64,000 nucleotides of DNA from Symsagittifera roscoffensis. Its lineage: Eukaryota; Xenacoelomorpha; Acoela; Convolutidae. A program made the position numbers and the translations under genes. The stretch lies in assembly GCF_963678635.1 (NCBI RefSeq), contig NW_026970820.1:682001-746000 (forward strand), given 5' to 3'. Below the pieces are notes generated by a model. The model made no database searches, was not told the origin of the DNA, and saw nothing but the letters and a program-made list of their open reading frames with translations. Below, piece after piece: positions 23,047-35,048 of this stretch (within the stretch, counting starts at the first letter, position 1; every line of letters begins with the position of its first letter).

Positions 23047-25347
23047 AGGAAATTGTTTCGCCCCACCCACCCGACCAATATCATTTACCCACCCACCTGA
23101 TCAGTCAGGCCACGACTACCATTTTTCGATTTGATCGAGTAACGAAAAGCTGTTTAACATTCTCCATCACCTTAAAAATGAAGGAGCAGGTTTTTACTTA
23201 GCCAACTATCCTTTTGGGGGTAAAAAGGGTTTGATTTTTGATGCGTCTTTGCCCGAAAACCTCATCAAAAAGAATAATTTACCCGGCTTTTCTAGTATTT
23301 GCTGACCACATTTTCGATCTGTCTCTGGCCACGACGTCGTTTAGTTAATGTTCTTCCCCGACATTTTTTTCTATAATCGTATATTTTTACGAATAAAAGA
23401 GATTGCCAATACATCAGCGCTGTCCAAAACAGATTAGGAAATTGAACAACTTTAGTTATTTTTTTTTTTGATCGTCGTAACGGATGCTCCCCACATGGGA
23501 CCACAGGGGTCCCAGGGAGCATCCCAAAAGGATTAAAGCAAAAGTTCAACAATTATTTACCCGTCAATTTGGGTCACTCTTGCGGTTCAACAATCTGTAT
23601 TTTTTAAAAATGATTCCAAGAACAGTTCAGGGCTGCATGCAAAAAATAAGAACATTCTCACGCATCGGAATTAGGAAATTACTAATTATTTTTTTTAAAT
23701 TCTCATTATTTGTAGTAGCTTTATAAGATCCAAAATGAAAAACTAAAAAATCAACAATTTTTAACTATTTTTGAAATTAAAACATTCTGTATCTACTAAA
23801 TCGACAATGGCAAGCTCAAATACACCATCAAAAATCATTTTTTTTTTCACTTTTAAAAACTTAAATTTTTTTGAGAAAAAAAAAGTTGAGTCAGAAACGG
23901 GAAAAATCATATTTTTTCAAAATGTCAAAAAAATTGTTCCATTTAAACTTATTCAGTAGGCCATACGTTGGGAACCTGTTCAGAATGTTTTACATAATCA
24001 ATGCAGCAAAATTTACCCATTTTGAGAAAAGTGCAAAAAACGCCTTTTTGGTTAACTGAAAAAAGTGGAAAAAAGGGGAAAAGGGGTCTTCAAAATGAAA
24101 CCATCCAAAAGTGGCATTAACTAACTGCCATTATTTTGTGAATTCAGACCCGCATGCAAAAATTTACGAAAATCCTACGTGAAGTTTTTCAGAACAGATT
24201 AGTTTCTCCGGATTTTTGGTAGTACTGATTTCTTTACTGTACTTATAATTAAAGTCAAATCAAAAAGTCGTAAAAACTACAATTTTTAATCAATTTTGAC
24301 AAATAAATGATCAAAACCCACTAAATTGGCTATGGCAAGTCCGAATCTACCATCAGAAACCATTTTTTCCCATTTCTGAAAATTTTCATTTTTTAAAAAA
24401 TAAATGTTGAGTCACAAACGGGAAAAATCATATTTTTTCAAAAAGTCAAAAATAATTCCTCCATTTAAACTAAATCATCAGGCCACACGTTAGGAACCTG
24501 TTCAGAATGGTTTCCATGATCAAAGCAGCAAAAGTCACCCATTTTGAGAAAAGTCGAAAAAACACCTTTTTAGTTAACTCAAAAAAGTGGAAAAAGTGGG
24601 GAAAGGGGTCTTCAAAATGAAACCATCCAAAAGTGGCATTAACAAACTGCCATTATTTTCTAATTTCAGACCTGCATGCAAAAAATTACGAAAATCCTAC
24701 CTGAAGTTTTTGAGAACAGATTAGTTTCTCGGGAATTTTGGTAGTACTATTTTTATTACTATAATTATAATTAAAGTCAAAACTAAAAGTCGTAAAAACT
24801 ACAATTTTTAATCAATTTTGACAAATAAATGGTCAAAACCCACTAAATTGGCTATGGCAAGTTCGAATATACCATCAGAAACCATTTTTTCCCATTTTTG
24901 AAAATTTTCATTTTTTTGAAAATAAATGTTGAGTCACAAAAGGGAAAAATCAAATGTTTTCAAAAAGTCAAAAAAAACTGTTCCAATTAAACTTATTCCT
25001 TAGGCCAAACGTTGGGAACCTGTTCAGAATGGTTTTCATGATCATAGCAGCAAAATTTACCCATTTTGAGAAAAGTCAAAAAAACACCTTTTTAGTTAAC
25101 TCGAAAAAGTGGAAAAAGTGGGAAAAAGGGTCTTCAAAATGAAACCATCCAAAAGTGGCATTAACAAACTGCCATTATTTTCCAAATTCAGACCCGCATG
25201 CAAAAAATTAGGAAATTCTGACGTGCGGTTTAGCAGAACTTGATAGTTTCCTGGCATTAGTAACAACGTAAAAAATTTTTTGCCTTTTGACCGGAAGGGG
25301 CCCCTACCCCTTCCTAATCGCTTTTTGTGCTACACGCGACCATCTAG
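23047..25347 (+). repeat. Unit 12, class C2, 2301 bp
   Basis: The tag is AGGAAATTG and the head continues GACCAATATCA. H1 is a small TCGAT-ttg-ATCGA hairpin at 23126-23138. H2 is at 23482-23524, markers at 23635, 24152, 24674 and 25196, and H3 at 25293-25314. It is nearly identical to unit 21 (about 21.1 kb away) from head to CTAG, while neighbours on both sides differ. Confidence 0.9.
23635..25195 (+). repeat. Three tandem monomers of about 520 bp in unit 12
   Basis: Spacing is 517, 522 and 522 bp. A/T tracts are strongly phased, as in 24541-24600 where A or T runs begin at intervals close to 10 bp. Confidence 0.8.
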
Positions 25348-27561
25348 CACCCTCAAGGTCACGTGACTTAATTTTGTTTTTGGTATTTTCTGAAACCAAA
25401 ACAATAAGGTCATGCGCCAATATCATGGCCTCAAGCAAAGACGTCGGACTCTACGCATTCACATTAGCCTTGCGCCATTCGGGCGCAAATGCCAATGCTC
25501 AATTAATTTTGCCAGGTGAAAATTTTTCAAAGGAAAATTCTGATAAATTTTAACTGAAACTACCACCAAAAAAACCAAAGATATCAAAGTGTGAAACAAT
25601 CAAGTTTTTGCTAATACCGGGCATGCAGTGAGACTGATTTTGGCGAAAATAAAATAGAAAATGTAGAAAATGGAAAGAAAAAAATTGTTCAAAATAAGAA
25701 CGCAACATCAAAAACTTATTTGATCTCCGCTCAATTCATAATTCAGATCAGGCTGATTTCAGGTTTTAAGCGTAGAATTTACGGTTACGGCTGCTCCCTC
25801 TACAGGTCCCAGAGGGACCGAGTGAGCATCCTACCTCGATCCAGGATAACGGATAGTTGTTTTAAATTTTTCACAAAATATTTTTTCACTAATGCTTGTT
25901 TTCAATTCCTCATGCGAAGCTGTATAAATTTTAAAAAATTGATTTTTTTAATCAATGCTTCCAAGAACAACTGATGTTAGGCGCTTACAAATGCGGTTGG
26001 TGAAAACTAGTTAGGGATAATGATGAGAAAAATTGTAAGTTTTCAAATGAATTTAAAAACTGTTTTTTTTCTTTTTTTCTTTTGTAAATCGGGAGAAATG
26101 AATCAGTTTTTTTTTAAGTTTTCCTCGCACCACCCACTGTTCCTAAGAAATGAAGATTCCTGCTCTAGCCGTTTATAACACTTTGGCAGAAAAAACATCA
26201 ATATGATGTAAAATGTTTTAAAAAAGAGAAAAAGTTAAAAATTATGTTTTTTTTTTAAAAAATCAAAAAATTGTAATTTTCAAAATTGAAAAAAAGTAAA
26301 AATTAAATGCATATTACAATTCACCGTACCCAACTTAGTGGGTATAGCATTTTAAATTACCAAAAAATGTTGAAAATTGTAGATTTTATGAAGTTTTCAT
26401 TTTGGCTATTTTTCCTTGTCGCCTCCACTTAAGGCACCTTTGAGCCAACTTGAGAAACTGGAACCTAAACAAGCTATACAGATAGTCTGAATGAGCCATT
26501 TTCAGCGTGATAACACGCCTGGAAGAAAACAAAAATCCAGAAAAGAAAGAAAATTTTGAACTTTAACCTTTTTTCTTCTTCAAATGGCGATACTTAGAAT
26601 AATTTTTCAGCTGAAAAGTTCAAAAAAAATCAAAAAATTCAAATTTTGAAAAAAATTTAAAAAAATCTCATCAGTCTGTTTATTGGAGTCTTCGAGGTTT
26701 TGGGAGATCTTATCTGGCGGCTAACAACAAAAGGATCACTTATTATAAAAATTTGAGAAAGGTCAAAAAAACATGTTTTTTCGATTTTTTTGACAGAATT
26801 CCGAAAGCAATATCTTGGCTAAAAACAAAAATGAGGGCCTAAAATTAGTACAAACAGTACTCCCACATAAAGTACATTAGGTTGGAAACAAAAAATTGAA
26901 TCTGACTCAAAAATCGTTTTTTCACTTTATTTCTGAACAAAAAATTGTAAAAAAATCAAAAATTAAAAAATTTTTTGAAAAAAACGATTGTTTTGAAAAA
27001 GTGCTAAATTTTAGCTGAAACTTTTCATTTTAGCTAAGAAAGCCAGAGCAATGTTCTTTAAGCTCAAATAATTTAATTAGGCAAATTCTTTTCAAGTTTT
27101 TTCGTTAAAGGCTTTTATTTTGAAAAAGTATTCAAAAATGGGTAAAAAAAAGTCAAAAAAATTAATTTTCTCAGATTGAAAAACCTCCACTGCCATGATG
27201 ATTAGTTCGTTCGATAGGACTACTGAGATCAATTTAGACGTATTTTTATAAGTATATCAAAATTTTTATTTATTTTCGAGAATTAAGCAAAATAAAAACT
27301 TTTCCCAAATTGGGCAAAAAGCCCAAATTAGCCCAAACACCTGTTAAAAATTGTTGGGTCAAAAAGTCACAAAAGGAAACCCCTATTCGTTTGACATTTT
27401 AGGGCCGCATGCAAAAAATTAGACCAATCTAACCTGACAATTTCGAGAATCGACTTTTTTGCAAAATTTCTCTATAGTCCATTTGAGGGATATTACTTGT
27501 ACCGGTGGGGGCCCCTACCCCACCTCAAAAAATTTTGTAATGCTGGAACGCGGCCACCTAG
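25348..27561 (+). repeat. Unit 13, class A, 2214 bp
   Basis: The tag is CACCCTCAAGGTCACGTG with the AACAATAAGG head version of units 9 and 29. H2 is at 25789-25831 and H3 at 27504-27524. The body is the AGATCTTATCTGG subfamily of units 3 and 27, so head and body have different nearest relatives. Confidence 0.85.
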
Positions 27562-27575
27562 AGGTTACTCTTTCG

Positions 27576-27608
27576 CCCCACCCACCCGACCTAAGCCTTT
27601 ACCCACCC
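27576..27608 (-). other. C-rich head run, possible G-quadruplex on the minus strand
   Basis: Five C tracts (CCCC, CCC, CCC, then CCC, CCC) are separated by single A residues and one gap of about 14 nt, within a sequence otherwise about two-thirds A/T. The same run sits at the same place in all class C2 and D heads and in reduced form in C1. Confidence 0.45.
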
Positions 27609-27655
27609 ACCTGATCAGTCAGTGCGCCTTCACGTCTTCTTTTGAAAATTGATTC

Positions 27656-27671
27656 ATTCCGTAGCTGGAAT
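27656..27671 (+). other. Head stem-loop H1, class D
   Basis: ATTCC-gtagct-GGAAT gives 5 bp. Flanking GATT repeats extend it imperfectly. The longer form in unit 26 (56140-56169) is far more stable. Confidence 0.4.
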
Positions 27672-28031
27672 TGATTAATGGTTTTCCCTAATACATGAAA
27701 CTTTGACAGACAGATATCCAACTATTTGATAGAGCATTTTTCGAATCACTTCTTCAAATAGATTTTCAAAAAAAACCTAAAAAAAATCATGCGCTTTTAT
27801 TACATATGTCATCGAAGCAAAAAGAGTACCGTGTTGGTTCCATAAATGGCTCCCAGTACCCACAATGCTAAGATGCAGGAAAAATACCTTTCTATTAAAT
27901 TTGAGATACAATGTCTCATGAAGGAAATGGAAACGCTATCCTAGGGTGCAGGTTTTCTGAAAAAATGGTATCAGCTGAAACATAACAGCACAACATAGCG
28001 GCTGCTCTCTATTTCTCTGCTCTTTATTCGA

Positions 28032-28079
28032 GGTCCCGGATGCCCCTACCTGGGACCACAAGGGTCCCAGGGCGCATCC
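28032..28079 (+). other. Two-tier stem-loop H2, class D, with a third competing arm
   Basis: H2 proper is 28038-28079: outer GGATGC / GCATCC extended past a C:C mismatch, inner GGGACC (28052-28057) with GGTCCC (28063-28068). Immediately upstream is another GGTCCC (28032-28037) able to pair with the same GGGACC, so two mutually exclusive folds exist. The extra arm is present in all class D units except unit 20, where it reads GGTCAT. Confidence 0.7.
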
Positions 28080-28870
28080 TATAGGGATTAAAGCATCAAA
28101 CGTACAATCATGAAATGAGAAATTCTAATCACTTATTACAATGTTCCATATTTCATTTTGCTCAGCAATCAGTAAACTGTTGTATTTTTAACTTGAAGAG
28201 CCTATTATATTATCAAACAAAATTTTTCGATAAAAATTACATTTTCTTTTAGTTTTTCAAACAATATTTTACAATTTGAAACAAAAAGAAACCTTGCATT
28301 TCTTTGCAGTAACTAAGTCAGTGCACTGTAGCTACACTAGTGAATGTAAAACATAGTTAAAAAAACGGACAACTGAATCTGGTTTTTTAAATTTAATGTT
28401 TTTTGTTCGGCTTTTAAATAGGATCACGTCAATTAATAATTGAAATTGAGCAAAGACAAGAATATAACACTCGCAATTTTTGTTCAATATTGACTAGAAA
28501 AATGATCAAACCACTCTATATTGCCTATGGCAAGCTCAAAACATCCATCAAAAACCACTTTTGTTCACTTTTAAAATTGAATTATTTTTCGACCAAAAAA
28601 AGTTAGAGATGAAATTGAAAAAAAAACGAAAATTTACTTAATTTGAAAAAATTGGTGTCAAACTGCCTTATCCATAGAAACACTTTCTATGAACCTATTC
28701 AGAAAGGTTTTGTTGAGCAATGCCGAAAAAATTACCCCTTTTGAGAAAAATTCAAAAAACACATTTTTGGTTAACTCAAAAAAGTGGAAAAAGTGGGAAA
28801 AGCGGTCTTCAAAACGAAACCATCCAAAAGTTGCATTAACTAACTGCCATTATTTTTAAAATTCAGACCC

Positions 28871-29915
28871 GCATGCAAAAAATAACGAAAATCCTACGGG
28901 AACTTTTTGAGAACAGATTAGTTTCTCCGGAATTTTGGTAGTACTGTTTTTATTACTATAATTATAATTAAAGTCAAATCTAAAAGTCGTAAAAACTACA
29001 ATTTTTAATCAATTTTGACAAATAAATGATCAAAACCCACTAAATTGGCTATGGCAAGTTCGAATATACCATCAGAAACCATTTTTTCCCACTTTTGAAA
29101 TTTTTCATTTTTTGAAAATTTATGTTGAGTCACAAACGGGAAAAACCATATTTTTTCAAAATGTCAAAAACAGTTGTTCTTTTCAAGTTAGTTCATAAGG
29201 TCACATGTTATGAACCTGTTCAGAATGGTTCTCATGTTCAAAGCCATACAAATTACCCATTTTGAGAAAAATTCAAAAAACACCTTTTTGGTTAACTCAA
29301 AAAAGTGGAAAAAGTGGAGAAAGGTGTCTTCAAAACGAAACCATCCAAAAGTGGCATTAACTAACTGCCATTTTTTTGTAAATTCAGACCCGCATGCAAA
29401 AATTTACGCAAATCCTACGTGAAGTTTTTGAGAACAGATTAGTTTCTCGGGAATTTTGGTAGTACTATTTTTATTACTATAATAATAATTAAAGTCAAAA
29501 CTAAAAGTGGTAAAAACTACAATTTTTAATCAATTTTGACAAATTAATGATCAAAACCCACTAAATTGGCTATGGCAAGTTCGAATGTACCATCAGAAAC
29601 CGTTTTTTCCCATTTTTGAAAATTTTCATTTTTTTTTGAAATTAAATGTTGAGTCACAAACGGGAAAAAACAAATTTTTTCAAAAAGTCAAAAAAAAATA
29701 TTCCATTTAAACTAATTCATCAGGCTACACGTTAGGAACCCGTTCAGAATGGTTTTCATGATCAAAGCAGCAAAAGTCACCCATTTTGAGAAAAGTCGAA
29801 AAAACACCTTTTTAGTTAACTCAAAAAAGTGGAAAAAGTGGGAAAAGGGGTCTTCAAAATGAAACCATCCAAAAATGGCATTAACAAACTGCCATTATTT
29901 TCCAAATTCAGACCC
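28871..29915 (+). repeat. Two tandem monomers of about 520 bp in unit 14
   Basis: Markers at 28871, 29392 and 29916 give periods of 521 and 524 bp. A third, older monomer-like stretch precedes them without an intact GCATGC. Confidence 0.75.
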
Positions 29916-30067
29916 GCATGCAAAAAATTAGGAAATTCTGACGTGCGGTTTAGCAGAACTCGATAGTTACTAGGAAAATTTACCACTGTAAAAAATTTAT
30001 TGCCTTTTGACCGGAAGGGGCCCCTACCCCTTCCTAATTGCTTTTTTTGCTACACGCGACCATCTAG

Positions 30068-32544
30068 ATCTTTCAGGTCTGCGTCCCACCCGCCCTCCGT
30101 GACTAATCTTGCTTCCGAGAATGATCATTTGTTTCACCTTTACCCCATCTCAGGTCAGTTACTCTTGAAAAAAGTCCTACTTGAAACGTTCGGATTCACT
30201 TTGCCCCCTACGGGCGCAATGGTGAAGCCCATTTTTTCTTCTCACTGAACTTCTTCTCCGAACAGTTCACATAAAACATTACTATGGTTTTATCTGAAAT
30301 TTGCCGTGTCCAGCTGCGACTCCTACTTTTTTCACGTCACTGGTGTTCCAACAACAGGACCACATGAGATTCCCCATTCAGATACTGTCTCAATTTTGAA
30401 AATTCTGATTTTATTTTTTTTGCCGTTTTTCGGAAAATAAACTAATTACTTCATTCGAATTAAAAAAAAAACGAAAAACTCTTAAAGATAGCAAGACATT
30501 ATTGTGACTGTCGTCTATATCTGTTCTCTTTGTTGGAGGTCAATGATGCTCCCTAAGTGGGACCACAAGGGTCCCAGGGAGCATCAGTAAATGTTTTGGA
30601 TAGTATGCCATTTTTGATTAAGACAAAATCTTTGGCCAATTGTGTTTTTTTTCACAGTCCCTTATCCACTGCAAATGTAAAGACTAATTTTTGTTTGAAG
30701 TTTTAAAAAATAATAATAACCTTTTCATTTGTGATGACTCGTATCACTCATAAATCAATGGAAGACTCTGACTAACCTTCTCAAGCATGGAAATACATCA
30801 AAAAGAAAAAACGATTCTGGTTATTTCAGACTGCTTTTTTTGTTAAATTTCAGATAGATTTTGAAAACTCTTTCTTTAAATTGTATGTCTGCCGAAAAAG
30901 AACAAAAATTACAAACTGAAACCATTTTGGTTAAATTAAGGCTCTTCACCCACCAAACTCAAAATTGCGAAGCTGAAACGAACAATCGACAGCCCATTTT
31001 ATAAGTTTCGTTTTATTTTTTCAAAACATGTGTCATATATTTTCAAAAGCAATTTATTAAAGTTTCATTTTTTACCAGAAAAGTAAGTCCGAAAAAAAAA
31101 CAGATTTTTAAATACTGTCAAAAAAAAGGTGGCAACTAGTTTTACCAATGGAATCATAGTATATGATTAAGTTCAAAATAGTTTTCATTACCATTGACTA
31201 GACGCTTACTCAATTTGAGAAATGTCGTTAATAACTTTTTTGGAAACATAAAAAACGGATAATGGAAAAGTTTTCCTCTAACTTATAGAAAAGAATTTTA
31301 TGAGAAAAACCATTACTAATATCACGTGTAAATTACGAGAGTAGATTCAGGCCACATGCAAAATTTCAGCAGAAGCACTCAAGCAATTTTGAGAACGAAA
31401 CAATTGTTCCAGAAATTGACAAAGTAGTATATACACCAATTTTACCATAAATCGTCAAACTAAAAAAATCGCAAAAACTACAAATTTTATCCAATTTTGA
31501 CTTTTAAATACTCTATACCGACTAAATTGACTATGGTAAGCTCGAATCAACCATCAAAAACCATTTTTAATCGTTCTGAATTTTTTAAGTTTTTTTCCAT
31601 CAAAAAGTTGAGTCAGAAATGGGAAAAAGGTTTTTTTTTCAGAAAAACGGAAAAAGTTGTTCAAAATCAACTAGAAATATAAGCCATTATTTTTGAACCT
31701 GCTCAGAATGGTTCTGGTGACCGAAGCCGTAAAAAGTACCCAATTCGAGGAAATTCGAAAAAACTCTTTTTTCAGCACTTTGAAAAAGTGGAAAAATGTA
31801 AAAAATAGTCTTCAAACAAATAGGATGAAAAAGTGATCAGTAAAAGCATCGATGCCGTGTCAAATGAGGATTGCATGCCAATTTTTGAAACAATCCAACG
31901 GGTTTTTTTTAAGAACGAAACCATTTTTTGACAATTTTAGTAGTAGTATTTACACTAATTAGTACCATATATGGTCAAAATTCAAAAATACAAAAAACTA
32001 CAATTTTCATCCAATTTTGACCTTCAAATACTCTATACCCACTAAATTGACTATCGGGAGCCCGAATCAACCATCAAAAACCACTTTTAATCACTTTCAA
32101 ATTTTTTTTATTTTTTAAATCAAAATGTTGAGTCAGAAATAGGAAAAAACAATTTTTTTCAAAAAGTCAAGAAAAGTTGTCCCAATTGAATAAACTCACT
32201 AAGCCACACTCTATGAACCTGTTCAGATTGGTTTTCATGACCAAAGCCGTAAAAAGTACCCAATTTGAGAAACTTCGAAAAATCACCTTTTAGTTAACTC
32301 AAAAAAGTGGAAAAATCGGGTAAAATGGGCTTCAAACCGATAGGATCGAAAAGTGACCTTTATAAGATATGATTGCCGTGTCAAATTAGGGCCGCATGCA
32401 AAAAATTAGAAAAATTCAACGAAACGTTTTTGAGAACTCGACAAATTTGGTCGTTTTGTTAAAGGTTAAATTTTAGAAATTTTTTGTCCGGAAGGGGCCC
32501 CTTCCCCTTCCTAAATGCTTTTTATGCTACACGCGACCATCTAG
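30068..32544 (+). repeat. Unit 15, class B, 2477 bp
   Basis: H2 is at 30545-30585, markers at 31873 and 32394, and H3 at 32490-32511 with loop CCCCTT. Nearly identical to unit 2, 29,611 bp upstream, except for the last 110 bp, which match unit 24 instead. Preceded by a D tail rather than the A tail preceding unit 2, so the shared block starts at the junction. Confidence 0.9.
32490..32511 (+). other. Terminal stem-loop H3, CCCCTT loop variant
   Basis: The arms GGAAGGGG / CCCCTTCC are kept, while the loop ends CCTT rather than CCTA. The spacer reads TTTTTATGCTACACG. The same variant closes unit 24 (53703-53724), marking a common source for these two tails. Confidence 0.75.
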
Positions 32545-35048
32545 AGGAAATTGTTTCGCCCCACCCACCCGACCTAAGCCTTTACCCACCCACCTGATCA
32601 GTCAGGCCGCTTCCACGTCGTCTTTTTAAATTTGATTAATTCCGTAGCTGGAATCGATTAATGGTATTGCCTAAGAAATAAAAGATTGACAGACACGACT
32701 GTTTGATAGAGACTTTTTCGGATCTTTTTTTCTAATACATTTTCAAAATTATTTCCTGAAAATAATCATGCGCCTTCATCACATATGTCATCGAAGCAAA
32801 TAGAGTATCGTGTTGCTTCCATAAATGTATCCCAGTATCCACAATGCTAAGAAGCAGGAAAACTAAAATACCTTTCTATTAAATTTGAGATTCAATGTCT
32901 CCTGAAGGAAAAGAAAACGCTCTCCTAGGGTGCAAGTTTTCCGCAAAAACTGTATAAGCTGAAACATAACAGCACAACATATCGGCTGCTCTCTATTTCT
33001 CTGCTCTTTATTCGAGGTCCCGGATGCCCCTACCTGGGACCACAAGGGTCCCAGGGCGCATCCTATAGGGATTGAAGCATCAAACGTACAATCATGAAAT
33101 GAGAAATTCTAATCACTTATTACAATTTTCCATATTTCATTTTGCTCAGCAATCAATAAACTGTTGTATTTTTAACTTGAAGAGCCTGTTATATTATCAA
33201 ACAAAATTTTTCGATAAAAATTACATTTTCTTTTAGTTTTTCAAACAATATTTTACAATTTGAAACAAAAAGAAAACCCTGAATTTCTTTGCAGTAACTA
33301 AGTCAATGCACTGTAGCTACACTAGTGAATGTAAAACATAGTTAAAAAAACGGACAACTGAATCTGGTTTTTTAAATTTAATGTTTTTTTGTTTGGCTTT
33401 TAAATAGGATCACGTCAATTAATAATTGAAATTGAGCAAACAAGAATATAACACTCGCAATTTTTGTTCAAAATTGACTAGAAAAATGATCAAACCACTC
33501 TATATTGCCTATGGCAAGCTCAAAACATCCATCAAAAACCACTTTTGTTCACTTTTAAAATTGAATTTTTTTTCGACCAAAAAAAGTTAGAGATGAAATT
33601 GAAAAAAAACGAAAATTTACCTAATTTGAAAAAATTCGTGTCAAATTGCCTTATCCATAGAAACACTTTCTATGAACCTATTCAGAAAGGTTTTGTTGAG
33701 CAATGCCGAAAAAATTGCCCCTTTTGAGAAAAATTCAAAAAACACATTTTTGGTTAACTCAAAAAAGTAGAAAAAGTGGGAAAAGGGGTCTTCAAAATGA
33801 AACCATCCAAAAGTGGCATTAACTAACTGCCATTTTTTTGTGAATTCAGACCCGCATACAAAAAATTACGAAGATCCTACGTGAAGTTTTTGAGAACAGA
33901 TTAGTTTCTTCGGAATTTTGGTAGTACTAATTTCATTACTGTACTTATAATTAAAGTCAAATCAAAAAGTCGTAAAAACTACAATTTTTAATCAATTTTG
34001 ACAAATAAATAATCAAAACCCACTAAATTGGCTATAGCAAGTTCGATTCTACCATCAGAAACCATTTTTTCCCATTTCTGAAAATTTTCATTTTTTAAAA
34101 AATAAATGTTGAGTCACAAACGGGAAAAATCAAACTTTTTCAAAAATTCAAAAAAATTGATCCATTTAAACTAATTCATCAGGCAACACGTTAGGAACCT
34201 GTTCAGAATGGTTTCCATGATCAAAGCAGCAAATGTCACCCATTTTGAGAAAAGTCGAAAAAACACCTTTTTAGTTAACTCAAAAAAGTGGAAAAAGTGG
34301 AGAAAGGGGTCTTCAAAACGAAACCATCCAAAAGTGGCATTAACTAACTGCCATTTTTTTGTGAATTCAGACCCGCATGCAAAAATTTACGAAAATCCTA
34401 CGTGAAGTTTTTGAGAACAGATTAGTTTCTCGGGAATTTTGGTAGTACTATTTTTATTACTATAATTATAATTAAAGTCAAAACTAAAAGTCGTAAAAAC
34501 TACAATTTTTAATCAATTTTGACAAATTAAAGATCAAAACGCACTAAATTGGCTATGGCAAGTTCGAATGTACCATCAGAAACCATTTTTTCCCATTTTT
34601 GAAAATTTTCATTTTTTTGAAATTAAATGTTGAGTCACAAACGGGAAAAAACAAATTTTTTCAAAAAGTCAAAAAAAATTGTTCCATTTAAACTTATCCA
34701 TTAGGTCACACGTTGGGAACTTGTTCAGAATGGTTTTCATGATCATAGCAGCAAAATTTACCCATTTTGAGAAAAGTCAAAAAAACACCTTTTTAGTTAA
34801 CTCAAAAAAGTGGAAAAAGTGGGAAAAAGGGTCTTCAAAATGAAACCATCCAAAAGTGGCATTAACAAACTGCCATTATTTTCTAAATTCAGACCCGCAT
34901 GCAAAAAATTAGGAAATTCTGACGTGCGGTTTTGCAGAAGTCGATAGTTTCTGGGCATTAGTAACAACGTAAAAAATTTTTTGCTTTTTGACCGGAAGGG
35001 GCCCCTACCCCTTCCTAATTTCTTTTTGTGCTACACGCGACCATCTAG
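32545..35048 (+). repeat. Unit 16, class D, 2504 bp
   Basis: The tag is AGGAAATTG, then CCTAAGCC. H2 is at 33022-33063 and H3 at 34994-35015. GCATAC near 33855 shows decay of one monomer marker. Confidence 0.85.

Larger units (their letters stand above)
27562..30067 (+). repeat. Unit 14, class D, 2506 bp
   Basis: The tag is AGGTTACTC, then CCTAAGCC. The C-rich run is at 27576-27608, H1 at 27656-27671, H2 at 28038-28079 and H3 at 30013-30034. The 800 bp after H2 are D-specific and include palindromes CAGTGCACTG (28319-28328) and CACTAGTG (28335-28342). Monomer markers are at 28871, 29392 and 29916. It closely resembles unit 20. Confidence 0.85.
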
